Below, piece by piece: positions 17,032 to 25,290 of a stretch of DNA of 64,000 nucleotides. Under the pieces are notes generated by a model that was not told the DNA's origin, did no database searches, and saw nothing but the letters and a program-made list of their open reading frames with translations. A program made the position numbers and the translations under genes. How positions within the stretch are numbered: the first letter of the stretch is position 1; each line of letters starts with the position of its first letter. The DNA is from CBDCXF01 sp965223755 (GTDB taxonomy: Bacteria > Acidobacteriota > Thermoanaerobaculia > Multivoradales > JAHEKO01), in the NCBI GenBank assembly GCA_965223755.1, contig CBDCXF010000002.1:868001-932000 (forward strand). Reading direction: 5' to 3'.

Positions 17032-18809
17032 ACCAACTAACCATCACAAAATATCGACCTGAAAAATGGTCGTTGAGTGAGCTGCTCTCCTCAGCCGACC
17101 AGCTTTCCGCGCGGCTCGAAGAGCTGAACGCGCGGGTTGAGGATTTTGGAAAGCGCCGAGACGACCTTTTGCCCGAGATCTCTGGATCGACATTTGCGGA
17201 GATTCTCTCTGAGTACGAAGGTCTGGTTGCCGCACTCCAGTTGCCCGGTGCCTATGCGTCCCTGGTTTTCTCCGCCGACACTCAATCGGATCAGGCTCTC
17301 GGCATCAAAACACGTGTTGAACAGGCGCTCATCAGATTTCAAAACCAGGTTCTTTTCTTTTCTCTTTGGTGGAAGGACCTTGACGACAAGAATGCGGACC
17401 GGCTGCTATCCGGGGTAACCGGTGACCACGCCCACTTTCTGCGTGACCTGCGAAGGGTCCGTCCCTTCACCCTCGACGAAAGCGCCGAACAGCTCATCAA
17501 TGTCAAAGACGCACATGGTGTGAGCGCATTGATGACTCTTTACTCGATGCTCACCAATCGCTTGGAATTCACCATGGAGTGCGACGGCGAAGAGCGCACC
17601 TTGACGCGCGACGCCTTGATGAGCCACGTTCACTCTCCTCACGCCAAGGTGCGACGGGACGCTTACGGCGAGCTCCTGCGGGTGTTTGAGCGAGAAGCGT
17701 CGATCTTGAGCCAGATCTACACCCATCGAGTCCACGACTGGGCCTCCGAACAAGTCGATCTGCGCGGGTATGCATCGCCGATCGCAGTTCGCAACGTCGA
17801 CAACGATCTCAACGACGACGCGGTCGACACCCTTCTCGACATCTGTGTTGAGCAGCAGTCAGTGTTTCACCGCTATTTCCGACTGAAGTCCAAGTGGCTC
17901 GGCGGCGACGGTTCTTTGGCCCGCGAGGACGTCTACGCCCCGGTCGAAACCTCGGAAAAAACGATTGAATATGGTGACGCAGTCGATTTGGTTCTTTCAA
18001 CGTTTGGCGATTTCTCACCCCAGCTCGCTAACGCCGCTCGCAAGGTATTCGACGAACAACACATCGATGCGGAGGTGCGCAAGGGCAAACGCGGTGGCGC
18101 CTTTTGCCTCACGGTAACCCCAGAACTGACGCCGTGGGTGCTAATCAATTACACCGGCAAACTCCGAGATGTCGCAACATTGGCTCATGAACTGGGCCAC
18201 GCCGTTCACTCCATCTCCGCCCGCGAGCGCTCGGTGCTGACACAGCACCCGGTATTGCCGCTAGCTGAAACCGCTTCGGTGTTTTCGGAGATCTTGCTCA
18301 CCGAGCGGTTGTTGAGCCAAGTGTCGTCGCCGGCTGGCCGACGCGAGTTGTTGGGTGCGGCGGTCGACGATGCCTACGCCACCGTCTTGCGCCAGGCCTA
18401 TTTCGTTCTCTTTGAGCGCCAAGCTCACAAGGCAATCGTCGAGGGTGCTTCGGGTGAGGACGTCCACGACCTGTACCTTTCTCTGCTGCAGCAACAGTTT
18501 GGTGACGCGGTGACCGTGCCGGACACGTTTCGCCACGAATGGGTTGCGATACCGCACCTTTTTCACTGGCCCTTTTATTGCTACTCGTACAGCTTCGGAC
18601 AGTTGCTGGTGCTCGCGTTGTACCAGCGCTATCGAGAGCAAGGGGAGGCCTTCATTCCTGGCTATCTAAAAATGCTGGCCTACGGGGGCGCGGCACCGCC
18701 GCAGGAGATCCTCGAAGAAGCGGGCATCGATGCCGGGGACGCCAACTTCTGGCGTGGGGGTTTTGCTTTGATACGAGAGTGGGTCGACGAACTGGAATCA
18801 CTGAGCTGA
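17028..18809 (+). CDS. M3 family oligoendopeptidase (PepF-like)
   Basis: 593 residues from a GTG start overlapping the sufU stop. The zinc motif HELGH lies near residue 387 in TLAHELGHAVHSI, followed by the downstream glutamate region LAETASVFSEIL. These features and the length are typical of M3B oligoendopeptidases, cytoplasmic enzymes that cut short peptides. The N-terminal helical domain (about 20-200) is complete. The overlap with sufU puts it in the SUF transcript. A role in Fe-S assembly is not established for this family, so the link may be only operonic. Confidence 0.93.
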   Translation: MNQLTITKYRPEKWSLSELLSSADQLSARLEELNARVEDFGKRRDDLLPEISGSTFAEILSEYEGLVAALQLPGAYASLVFSADTQSDQALGIKTRVEQALIRFQNQVLFFSLWWKDLDDKNADRLLSGVTGDHAHFLRDLRRVRPFTLDESAEQLINVKDAHGVSALMTLYSMLTNRLEFTMECDGEERTLTRDALMSHVHSPHAKVRRDAYGELLRVFEREASILSQIYTHRVHDWASEQVDLRGYASPIAVRNVDNDLNDDAVDTLLDICVEQQSVFHRYFRLKSKWLGGDGSLAREDVYAPVETSEKTIEYGDAVDLVLSTFGDFSPQLANAARKVFDEQHIDAEVRKGKRGGAFCLTVTPELTPWVLINYTGKLRDVATLAHELGHAVHSISARERSVLTQHPVLPLAETASVFSEILLTERLLSQVSSPAGRRELLGAAVDDAYATVLRQAYFVLFERQAHKAIVEGASGEDVHDLYLSLLQQQFGDAVTVPDTFRHEWVAIPHLFHWPFYCYSYSFGQLLVLALYQRYREQGEAFIPGYLKMLAYGGAAPPQEILEEAGIDAGDANFWRGGFALIREWVDELESLS

Positions 18810-19474
18810 AACTCCGGATTGGTTGCGTCTTTGTGACGCTGGCATGGGCGATCTTTGCGCCGGACTTGGCAGCAAGTGACGCCGAGATCCCATCTATCTC
18901 GTCGAACGCTGAAGTTCTCCATTACAAATGGGAAACTCACGGACTGTTGAAGATCCTGTTCCCGCAGTCCGGAACTGCGACGCTCAAAGTTGAACGACCG
19001 CAGAACGGGTCAATTCGTGCCGAGCTGCGAGTCGACACCCCAGATGAAGCCTATTGGCTTACTGGAGCGTCGATTGATGAGAAGCTGCTCACGGTCAAGG
19101 AAGTTTGGTCGTCCTACCGTTGGCGAGGGCGCACCAAAAATCGCCACAAACTCGTTGATGAGCAGGCGGCCGTTGACATGATTGCGACCATTCTGTCTTT
19201 GCGCCGCGACCGCCCGGAGTCGCCCCGCCGTTTTAGCTTCCTCGCAGGTAGCAAGATTTACCCGGTAGTGGCGCAGGCGGACAAAGTCGACGGCAAAATC
19301 GCTTACCACATCGAAGGTGTAAAGGAGCCGGGCGGGAACCGTTGGAACGACCGCGCCGAAATCACTATCGCCAACGATTCAAGGCACACCCCCGAGCACG
19401 TCGCCCTCATCGGCACCTTTCTGCGCATCGATCTCACGGTGAGGGGAGACAGTGACGGAGTGACGGACAAATAG
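18779..19474 (+). CDS. Exported DUF3108-like protein
   Basis: About 231 residues if the GTG at 18779 is the start, which gives a signal peptide with hydrophobic core CVFVTLAWAIFAP and likely cleavage after DLAA. A CTG at 18806 is the alternative. The mature protein is beta-rich, with FPQSGTATLKVER, a tyrosine/tryptophan-rich middle, and a segment stating alternating strands to the end, the pattern of DUF3108 envelope proteins of unknown role. It overlaps the peptidase gene and is likely the last member of the SUF transcript. The family assignment rests on pattern only. Confidence 0.65.
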   Translation: MGRRTGITELKLRIGCVFVTLAWAIFAPDLAASDAEIPSISSNAEVLHYKWETHGLLKILFPQSGTATLKVERPQNGSIRAELRVDTPDEAYWLTGASIDEKLLTVKEVWSSYRWRGRTKNRHKLVDEQAAVDMIATILSLRRDRPESPRRFSFLAGSKIYPVVAQADKVDGKIAYHIEGVKEPGGNRWNDRAEITIANDSRHTPEHVALIGTFLRIDLTVRGDSDGVTDK

Positions 19475-19505
19475 GCGGACGAACCCCAATGTCATCCGTC
19501 ACTGG

Positions 19506-19568
19506 TCACTCATTTTTCCCTCCGCCAAACCCTTTCAAAAGATCGATCAGTAGCGGAAAGACGACCGT
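19506..19568 (-). pseudogene. Relic of the 3' end of a second SPFH/band-7 gene
   Basis: Twenty sense codons plus TGA that read, on the minus strand, TVVFPLLIDLLKGFGGGKNE, almost the same as the end of the intact SPFH gene (TIVFPLPIDLLKGFGGGKE) 112 bases away. Most nucleotide differences fall at synonymous positions, so the relic diverged while still coding, as a paralogue, rather than by a fresh copying of the neighbour. Sequence upstream of the threonine codon does not match. The break is next to the imperfect inverted repeat at 19574-19595. Confidence 0.75.
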
Positions 19569-19573
19569 AGGTC

Positions 19574-19595
19574 GCCCCGAGCGTAGTCGAGGGGC
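19574..19595. repeat. Imperfect GC-rich inverted repeat at the SPFH relic junction
   Basis: GCCCC and GGGGC arms enclose CGA-type complementary bases around GCGTAGT, giving a REP-like hairpin. It separates the SPFH relic from the end of the intact gene and may be a dispersed intergenic repeat; only this copy was noticed in the window. Confidence 0.45.
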
Positions 19596-19618
19596 CTGGG
19601 GGTTGGGCTCGATAACGC

Positions 19619-20374
19619 CTACTCCTTACCGCCACCAAACCCCTTTAAGAGATCTATCGGTAACGGGAAGACAATCGTCGAGTTGTGCTCGGCGGAGATC
19701 TCGGTCAGGGTCTGCAAGTAACGCAACTGCAGCGTAGTCGAATTCTTGCTGATTTCCTCGGCTGCTTCCGCCAGCTGCTTGGATGCCTGCAACTCACCGT
19801 CAGCGTGGATGATCTTGGCCCGCTTCTCACGCTCCGCTTCCGCCTGGCGGGCCATCGCTCGCTGCATCTCCTGCGGCAGGTCCACATGCTTGACTTCGAC
19901 CGCCGAGACTTTGACTCCCCAAGGATCGGTGTGCTTATCGATGATCGCTTGTAGTTCGTCGTTGAGCTTCTCGCGCTCGGACAAAAGTTCATCCAGCTCG
20001 ACTTGTCCGAGAACCGAACGCAGCGTTGTTTGTGCGATTTGGCTGGTGGCCTGGAGGTAATTTTCGACCTCGACGACACTCTTCGCAGGATCGATGACGC
20101 GAAAGTAAACCACTGCGTTGACTTTGACCGAAACATTGTCGCGGGTGATGACATCCTGGGTGGGTACGTCATGCACCAAAGTGCGCAACGAAACTTTGAC
20201 CATCCGCTCTAAAGGGAAGGCAATAAACGTAAGTCCTGGGCCACGAGTGCTTACCAGACGACCGAGGCGAAAGACCACGGCGCGTTCATATTCGTTGAGG
20301 ATTCGGATCCATCGGCTAAGCACAAAGGCACCAAACCCCAGGATAATCAAAATGGTCGTAATTCCAGCGGGCAT
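19619..20374 (-). CDS. SPFH/band-7 slipin-type membrane protein
   Basis: 251 residues. One N-terminal transmembrane segment (about 4-22) is followed by a band-7 domain (about 25-190) with the typical EYERAVVFRLGRL, GPGLTFIAFP and WGVKVSAVEVKHVDLP segments, then a charged coiled coil and a small glycine-rich end. Slipins oligomerise at membranes and partner with NfeD-type proteases. The nfeD-like gene lies four bases upstream in the same direction, so the two form the classical NfeD-slipin operon. A decayed copy of its 3' end lies just downstream. Confidence 0.93.
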   Translation of the reverse strand: MPAGITTILIILGFGAFVLSRWIRILNEYERAVVFRLGRLVSTRGPGLTFIAFPLERMVKVSLRTLVHDVPTQDVITRDNVSVKVNAVVYFRVIDPAKSVVEVENYLQATSQIAQTTLRSVLGQVELDELLSEREKLNDELQAIIDKHTDPWGVKVSAVEVKHVDLPQEMQRAMARQAEAEREKRAKIIHADGELQASKQLAEAAEEISKNSTTLQLRYLQTLTEISAEHNSTIVFPLPIDLLKGFGGGKE

Positions 20375-20377
20375 GAG

Positions 20378-21709
20378 TTACTCCTCTTCGACGGTGTCTT
20401 GATCCGAAACAGGTACTACGTCTAGGCGCATTCCATCCACGCCCACGACGCGCACTTCTCTCCCCACCCCAACATGTGAACTAGCTTGAGCGTCCCAAAG
20501 TTCGCCATGCACGAACACCTTGCCGCGCAGATCGAGCGGTGTGCGCACCGTTGCAATGCGCCCGATCATTCCTTCATTGCCGGTGGCGACTTGGCGACGG
20601 TGGCTGCGCACCACCAGAGTCACAGCTATGGCGACCGCCGCAGCCGCCAAGAGCGCGGTCGCGGCAATCAGTCCCCAGCTCACTTGCAAGGCTGGATCGG
20701 TGCTCTTGAATAGCATGCTCGAGCCCAACACCATCGAGACAATGCCGGCGACGGTCAGCAATCCATAGCTGGTCACCTTGATCTCGGCGATGAAAAACAG
20801 CACCGCCAAGCCTAACAGGCCGATACCGACGTAGTTGACCGGCAACACCGAAAGACCGAAAAAAGCGAGCAAGATGCAGATCGCGCCCACCACTCCCGGA
20901 AAAACAGCTCCGGGATTGGAGAATTCAAAGTACAGCCCCAACCCGCCAAGAGACAGCAGCAAGTAAGCAATATTGGGGTGGGCGAGCGCCGCGAGGAACC
21001 GCTGTAACGGCGTCATCGTCACCGGCGACAAGCGGGCTTCCTTGGTCGCCAATAGAAGCGGTTCATTGTCGGTTTTGCTGACCGTCTGCCCATCGATCTC
21101 TGCCAGCAAGGCCGTCATGCTGGAAGAGACGACCTCGATCAACCCCAAGTCCATGGCCTCGGCAGCGGTGTAGGACTTGGACTCAATCACCGCCGCCTCG
21201 GCAGCTTCGACATTGCGGTCGAGCCTAGAAGCCAAAGCGCGAATTGTCGCCGCTGCGTCTTCCTCGGCTTTGGCGGCCATGTGTTCACCCATCTCCTGCC
21301 CGTCGCCCAGAACCGGATGCGCGGCTCCAGTGTTGGTGCCGGGAGCCATGGCCGCGACGTCCGCCGCCATCAGCAGAAAGAACCCCGCCGATGCCGCTTG
21401 TGCTCCAGCAGGCGACACGTAGACGATGACCGGAGTCTTGGCATTGAGCATCGCTTCGGTCATGTCGCGGGTCGACGTCAGTAGGCCTCCTGGAGTATCC
21501 AGTTCAAGGACCAACGCGGCGGCCCCTGCGGCGTCCGCCTCGTCGAGCGCGTCTTCCAAATACTGCGCGGCGATGGGATGAATGATGGACTTGAGTTGCA
21601 GATGAAAAACAAACTGGGCCTGTGTTTCCTCTTGACCTTGGAGCAGGCCCACAGCGCTGGCCAACACCAGAGCGAACGCACTCAGACGGAGTCGCATCGA
21701 GGCCTTCAT
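20378..21709 (-). CDS. NfeD-type membrane serine protease, partner of the SPFH protein
   Basis: 443 residues from the ATG at 21709, giving a clear signal peptide (core LSAFALVLASAVGLL). An ATG at 21739 would put ten polar residues in front. The N-terminal ClpP-fold region (about 40-230) contains LELDTPGGLLTSTRDM and ASAGFFLLMAADVAAM with the likely catalytic serine, and TNTGAAHPV follows. Four or five membrane spans (about 245-370) and a C-terminal OB-fold NfeD domain (about 385-440) complete it. Such proteases cleave the C-terminus of slipin-like partners, and the partner gene follows directly. Confidence 0.92.
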   Translation of the reverse strand: MKASMRLRLSAFALVLASAVGLLQGQEETQAQFVFHLQLKSIIHPIAAQYLEDALDEADAAGAAALVLELDTPGGLLTSTRDMTEAMLNAKTPVIVYVSPAGAQAASAGFFLLMAADVAAMAPGTNTGAAHPVLGDGQEMGEHMAAKAEEDAAATIRALASRLDRNVEAAEAAVIESKSYTAAEAMDLGLIEVVSSSMTALLAEIDGQTVSKTDNEPLLLATKEARLSPVTMTPLQRFLAALAHPNIAYLLLSLGGLGLYFEFSNPGAVFPGVVGAICILLAFFGLSVLPVNYVGIGLLGLAVLFFIAEIKVTSYGLLTVAGIVSMVLGSSMLFKSTDPALQVSWGLIAATALLAAAAVAIAVTLVVRSHRRQVATGNEGMIGRIATVRTPLDLRGKVFVHGELWDAQASSHVGVGREVRVVGVDGMRLDVVPVSDQDTVEEE

Positions 21710-21797
21710 GTCCAAGTCAGTATAGCCCCGCAAGCTCACGCTGCGCGCGACTTTCGCTCTGTACGACTTCTTAGCTAGCCAATCTCGCTAGGCTGGA

Positions 21798-23000
21798 CTA
21801 CTCAAGTTCCTCGGCAACGAGGTCGCCCAGCAGCGGATCGAGATGCGACTGTGTCAACTCGCGCACGAGAGCCGACTGCGAGCGGATGAACTCATCGACC
21901 TGCGGAGAAAGGGCGAATTCGAAGCGACCCTTGCGGTCGACGACGAAAAGCTGTTCGTAGAACCCCTGCGCCTGCTGGAAGACTTCCTTGCTCGCAAAGC
22001 GTTCGGGATTAAGCTCTCGTTTGGTTTCACCGCCGACGGTGACGCTTTCGAGGCGCTGGTAGAGACGGGCGCCGAAAACCAGCGGCTGATGGAGAAGCGG
22101 AACTCCCTCGCGAACCAAGGTTTCACCGTTGACTTGGTCGAATCCTGCCACTTGCAAAAGCTGCGCGAGACGGTTGATGTCCTGTTGGGGTAGATTTTCG
22201 AGCCATTCGATGATCACGGGTTCATAGGCCGAATCGACCCAGAATAAAGCGCGAACTGCTTCTAAGTTAAAGCGCGCTCGGCGCGCTTCTGACAAGCGTT
22301 CCTGCTCAAGGGCGCGCTCCCCTTCTTCGGCGAGGACATCCGACAGGTCGTCGAACCGCCAGGCCGCGTCGCGCGCTGCTTTTGCCGCCAAAGAACCGAA
22401 TCTGTGCTGGAAAGGCAAACGAGAATTCAACTGCGGGTCGTTGCTGCGCCCCTGGCGCAAGAGATCTTGCTCTTCCTGGTTCGCTTCGAGCCGCTCCGAG
22501 TTTGAAAAATCCAACAACTGATCCGAGCGTTCGCTTTCCACCAGCGTAATCAAGATCTGCTCTTTGCCTTCGGTCGGAATGAAGCCCATCTCGATGAGAT
22601 CTTGCTGCATCTGAGCTTCTTCTTCAGAAAGAGAATCCGAGTGGTCTAAGGTCCATTCAAGCGCACTGTTGGTCAAGCTCAACGCCGGACCCGACCAGGG
22701 GCCGACGCCGACGCCCGGCCCGACACCTCCCAGTACCGACATCCTTGCTTTTGCAGATGCCAGAGTGGCAAACACGACGCTGTCGGAGAGGCGTGTCAGT
22801 CGGTAGGTCTCTTCGGTACGCAGCCGTTGATCCATCACTTCGTCCAACCTCGATTGGGCGGTCGGCTTGGCCTCGACACCACCGGCGACCAGCAACATTC
22901 CCAGTAACATGGCCAATGCGGCTAGGATTCTGCGGGAAAAGCCTAGGATCCTGTGAGGAAAGCCTGGGACTCTGTAAGAGAAAGGGGTTCGTGGCTTCAT
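21798..23000 (-). CDS. Secreted alpha-helical protein of unknown function
   Basis: 400 residues. An unusually long, arginine-containing leader precedes the hydrophobic core LAALAMLLGMLLVAGGVEA, with probable cleavage after VEA. The mature part is charged and mainly helical, rich in Glu, Gln and Leu, with no cysteines and no recognised motif. The leader is partly built from three seven-residue imperfect repeats of the GFPHRIL/GFSRRIL type, encoded by a 21-bp tandem repeat. The gene is divergent from the propeller lipoprotein and precedes nfeD on the same strand after 88 bases. No function is proposed. Confidence 0.75.
   Translation of the reverse strand: MKPRTPFSYRVPGFPHRILGFSRRILAALAMLLGMLLVAGGVEAKPTAQSRLDEVMDQRLRTEETYRLTRLSDSVVFATLASAKARMSVLGGVGPGVGVGPWSGPALSLTNSALEWTLDHSDSLSEEEAQMQQDLIEMGFIPTEGKEQILITLVESERSDQLLDFSNSERLEANQEEQDLLRQGRSNDPQLNSRLPFQHRFGSLAAKAARDAAWRFDDLSDVLAEEGERALEQERLSEARRARFNLEAVRALFWVDSAYEPVIIEWLENLPQQDINRLAQLLQVAGFDQVNGETLVREGVPLLHQPLVFGARLYQRLESVTVGGETKRELNPERFASKEVFQQAQGFYEQLFVVDRKGRFEFALSPQVDEFIRSQSALVRELTQSHLDPLLGDLVAEELE
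22923..22985 (-). repeat. Three 21-bp tandem units in the signal-peptide coding region
   Basis: Units at 22923-22943, 22944-22964 and 22965-22985 share the pattern TRGGAYYCTGTRRGRRAARSS. Each adds seven in-frame residues to the leader of the secreted protein, lengthening its basic N-region. Confidence 0.85.
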
Positions 23001-23066
23001 GTCGAGGTGGCTCCCTGTGATCAGACCAAAACTATCGAGGCACGATCAACCACACAATATGGGTAG

Positions 23067-24323
23067 ATGAAGATCGCGGCAACTTGGCGTCTGTTGTTGG
23101 TTGTTTTGGCGGCCTCCTGCGGTCGCGAGAACGAGAAATCGTCGGAACTAGCTGCTGCGTTCTCCGAACTGGAGTCCCATCCGATTCTGATCGAGAGCGC
23201 ACTTGCCCCCAACTTGGCTGGAAACAGACTTTCTTACCTTCGTAAAGGTGATTTCTACCGATTCGAAACGCGGTCGATTTCAGAACGCAACGCCGCCGCC
23301 ACGGTGATCGCAGAAGCCTCGGATTTTTTTGCCAACTGGGCCGACGTGCCGGCGATGGTAGAAGCCGGCGATGGGTCGTGGTTGGCGCATTGGCTACAAA
23401 TCGCCGGCCCGGACACCTACGACTACGGCATTCGCATCGCCCGTTCGAGTGACGCCGGCGCATCGTGGACCGAGCTTGGCTGGCTGCACGACGACGCCTG
23501 GAACGGAGGTGCAGGCGAGATCATCCCCGGCGAGCATGGATTCGTATCTTGGGTGCCTGAAGGCGCTGGGGCGCGAGGGTTTTGGCTCGACGGTCGAGCC
23601 ACCGGCGGTCACGACCGTCACGACGGCGGAGCCATGCAACTGCGCACGACTTTGATACGAGGGAATGAGATTGCCCCTTCTGAGTTGGTAGACGACCGCA
23701 TCTGCGACTGTTGTTCAACGGCGGCAGTTGCTACAGCCAATGGCCCTCTGGTCGCCTTTCGCGATCGCACCGATGGAGAAATTCGAGACATCCACCTCCT
23801 GCGCGGAACCGAAGATGGCTGGCAACGGACCGTCATCGACACCTCTGGCTGGGAGATTGCCGGTTGCCCGGTCAACGGCCCGGGTCTGGCCGCTGATGGC
23901 GACCGCGTCTTGGTCGCCTGGTTTTCCGGGGCACCTGAGACCTCGGTCTGGGCCGCCTGGTCGCTGGATGGTGGACTGACGTTCGATAGACCTAAACTTC
24001 TCACCACCAACACCCTGGGAAGGGTCGCGGCGGCAATCTCCGGCGACCTCGGCTACGTCGCGTGGCTGGCGCAAACCGGGACCGATGACGGACAGCCCGG
24101 CGAGATCAAAGACGGAGAGATCCAGATGGTCACTCTGGATGTCAATGGCGGTACAAGCGAACCGATTCGGCTCGTCTCGGCGGCAGCTTCGCGCCGATCT
24201 GGAGTGCCTCGCCTGACCGCGCACGAAGAACGGTTGGGATTAGCCTGGACGCACGTTTTGCGTCCTGACGAAGGTCCCTTGGCGACCGAAGTTCGTTTCT
24301 CATGGCTGGTTCCGCCCAGCTAG
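23067..24323 (+). CDS. Lipoprotein with sialidase-like beta-propeller
   Basis: 418 residues. The N-terminus ends in a lipobox LAASC with C18 as the lipidated cysteine. The rest contains repeated Asp-box-like segments (SSDAGASWTELGW near 128, SLDGGLTFDRPKL near 303) and beta-strand repeats typical of BNR/sialidase-like propellers. A cysteine cluster DRICDCCSTA lies near residue 213, and GCPVNGPGLA near 270 adds another cysteine. Catalytic residues of true sialidases are not evident, so an exposed binding or scaffold role at the outer membrane is more likely. It is divergent from the helical secreted protein. Confidence 0.8.
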   Translation: MKIAATWRLLLVVLAASCGRENEKSSELAAAFSELESHPILIESALAPNLAGNRLSYLRKGDFYRFETRSISERNAAATVIAEASDFFANWADVPAMVEAGDGSWLAHWLQIAGPDTYDYGIRIARSSDAGASWTELGWLHDDAWNGGAGEIIPGEHGFVSWVPEGAGARGFWLDGRATGGHDRHDGGAMQLRTTLIRGNEIAPSELVDDRICDCCSTAAVATANGPLVAFRDRTDGEIRDIHLLRGTEDGWQRTVIDTSGWEIAGCPVNGPGLAADGDRVLVAWFSGAPETSVWAAWSLDGGLTFDRPKLLTTNTLGRVAAAISGDLGYVAWLAQTGTDDGQPGEIKDGEIQMVTLDVNGGTSEPIRLVSAAASRRSGVPRLTAHEERLGLAWTHVLRPDEGPLATEVRFSWLVPPS

Positions 24324-24398
24324 CTAGATTTTCAAAGTCCCAGCTCCTTTGGCTGTGATTTACAGAGAGCAATCCAAGAGCACATACAAACTTCTCTG

Positions 24399-24427
24399 TT
24401 GACATATGTTTGTCACAAAAATATGAT
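24399..24427 (+). promoter_or_regulatory. Near-consensus sigma-70 promoter with dyad for the AbrB/PIN pair
   Basis: TTGACA at 24399-24404 and TATGAT at 24422-24427 are separated by 17 bases. An inverted repeat TGACA/TGTCA overlaps the -35 and spacer and could be the operator for the antitoxin, as such systems usually repress themselves. The start codon lies 21 bases after the -10. Confidence 0.7.
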
Positions 24428-24447
24428 TTCTTCGAGGAAAACGGACA

Positions 24448-24711
24448 ATGCCGATTGTTGGAGATCGCTATCAAATTGTCATCGAACGAAAAGCTCGAGA
24501 GCAACTTGGAGTTCGCCCCGGTGACCGCGCAGTAGAAGTCGTTGACGGAAATCGGTTGATCGTCACGTTCCTTCCCGAACCCCATAAGCGATCGTTGCGG
24601 GGGCGTCTGCGTGGACCTGGAACTATCGAGGATTTCGCTTCGTACCGAGATTCCGACGAACTAGGAGACGAACTCGCTCGGGAAGTCGCCGAGCCCCAGG
24701 ACGAATCGTGA
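24448..24711 (+). CDS. AbrB/MazE-type antitoxin
   Basis: 87 residues. The first 45 residues, with GDRYQIVIERKAREQLGVRP followed by GDRAVEVV, form a swapped-hairpin AbrB DNA-binding domain. The acidic C-terminal tail (DSDELGDELAREVAE) is the usual toxin-neutralising part. The stop overlaps the PIN-domain gene by GTGA, giving the standard antitoxin-toxin order. A strong promoter with a dyad lies directly upstream, in keeping with autorepression. AGGA about 12 bases before the ATG is the likely ribosome site. The local DNA is visibly AT-richer than its surroundings, suggesting acquisition. Confidence 0.88.
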   Translation: MPIVGDRYQIVIERKAREQLGVRPGDRAVEVVDGNRLIVTFLPEPHKRSLRGRLRGPGTIEDFASYRDSDELGDELAREVAEPQDES

Positions 24712-25106
24712 TTGCTCTTGATAGCAGCGCAGTCTTGCGCTATCTCACCAACGACAAGCCCAAGTTGGCGCAGCAAGTTGAAAGACTTATCGACGGCAAT
24801 GAACCCATCGCAATTTCCTCACTTGTGTTGCTTGAAGTCGTCCACGTTCTGCGAAGCAGCCACTACCGCCGTCGCAATCCCGACATCGCTGACACTTTGG
24901 TCGAGCTTTTGACTCACCAAAATGTCCGTGTTCCAGACCTCGATGCGAATCTTGCCTGTGCAGCGATTATCGGTGTGCGGAGTCGTTCGCCGCGGCATCT
25001 TGCAGACGCTCTGATCGCTGCCTCAGCGAAACAGGCAGGGGCTACGCGGTTGATCACCAACGACTCGCGTTTCACCTCCGAACTCATCGCTGTTTCGCAG
25101 CTTTGA
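24708..25106 (+). CDS. PIN-domain VapC-type ribonuclease toxin
   Basis: 132 residues from a GTG overlapping the antitoxin stop. PIN acidic residues are in place: D5 in IALDSSAVLRYL, E in LVLLEVVHVLR near residue 43, D in HLADALIAA near 99 and D in LITNDSRF near 117. VapC-like toxins cleave specific RNAs, often tRNA, and are held inactive by the partner antitoxin. The pairing with an AbrB-type antitoxin is a known combination. The target cannot be inferred from sequence. Confidence 0.9.
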   Translation: MIALDSSAVLRYLTNDKPKLAQQVERLIDGNEPIAISSLVLLEVVHVLRSSHYRRRNPDIADTLVELLTHQNVRVPDLDANLACAAIIGVRSRSPRHLADALIAASAKQAGATRLITNDSRFTSELIAVSQL

Positions 25107-25290
25107 CGAGCCTACGATGGCCCCCTGGATACTTAGATTGGAGCCGAGGCTTGTCGATTGGAAACACGCACCAAGATCACTAGGTCTCCTCGACCCCGTT
25201 GAGCGACTCAAAAGCAGCCCTCTGTGGCCGATCAAATGACACAATACGCGGACTTTGCCGGCTGGTGTTGAGCTATGAACTGAGTTTCTT

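Noticed and set aside
18539..18778. Upstream extension of the DUF3108-like gene to an ATG at 18539
   Set aside because: It would run through the M3 peptidase coding sequence in another frame and place the signal peptide in the middle of the protein.
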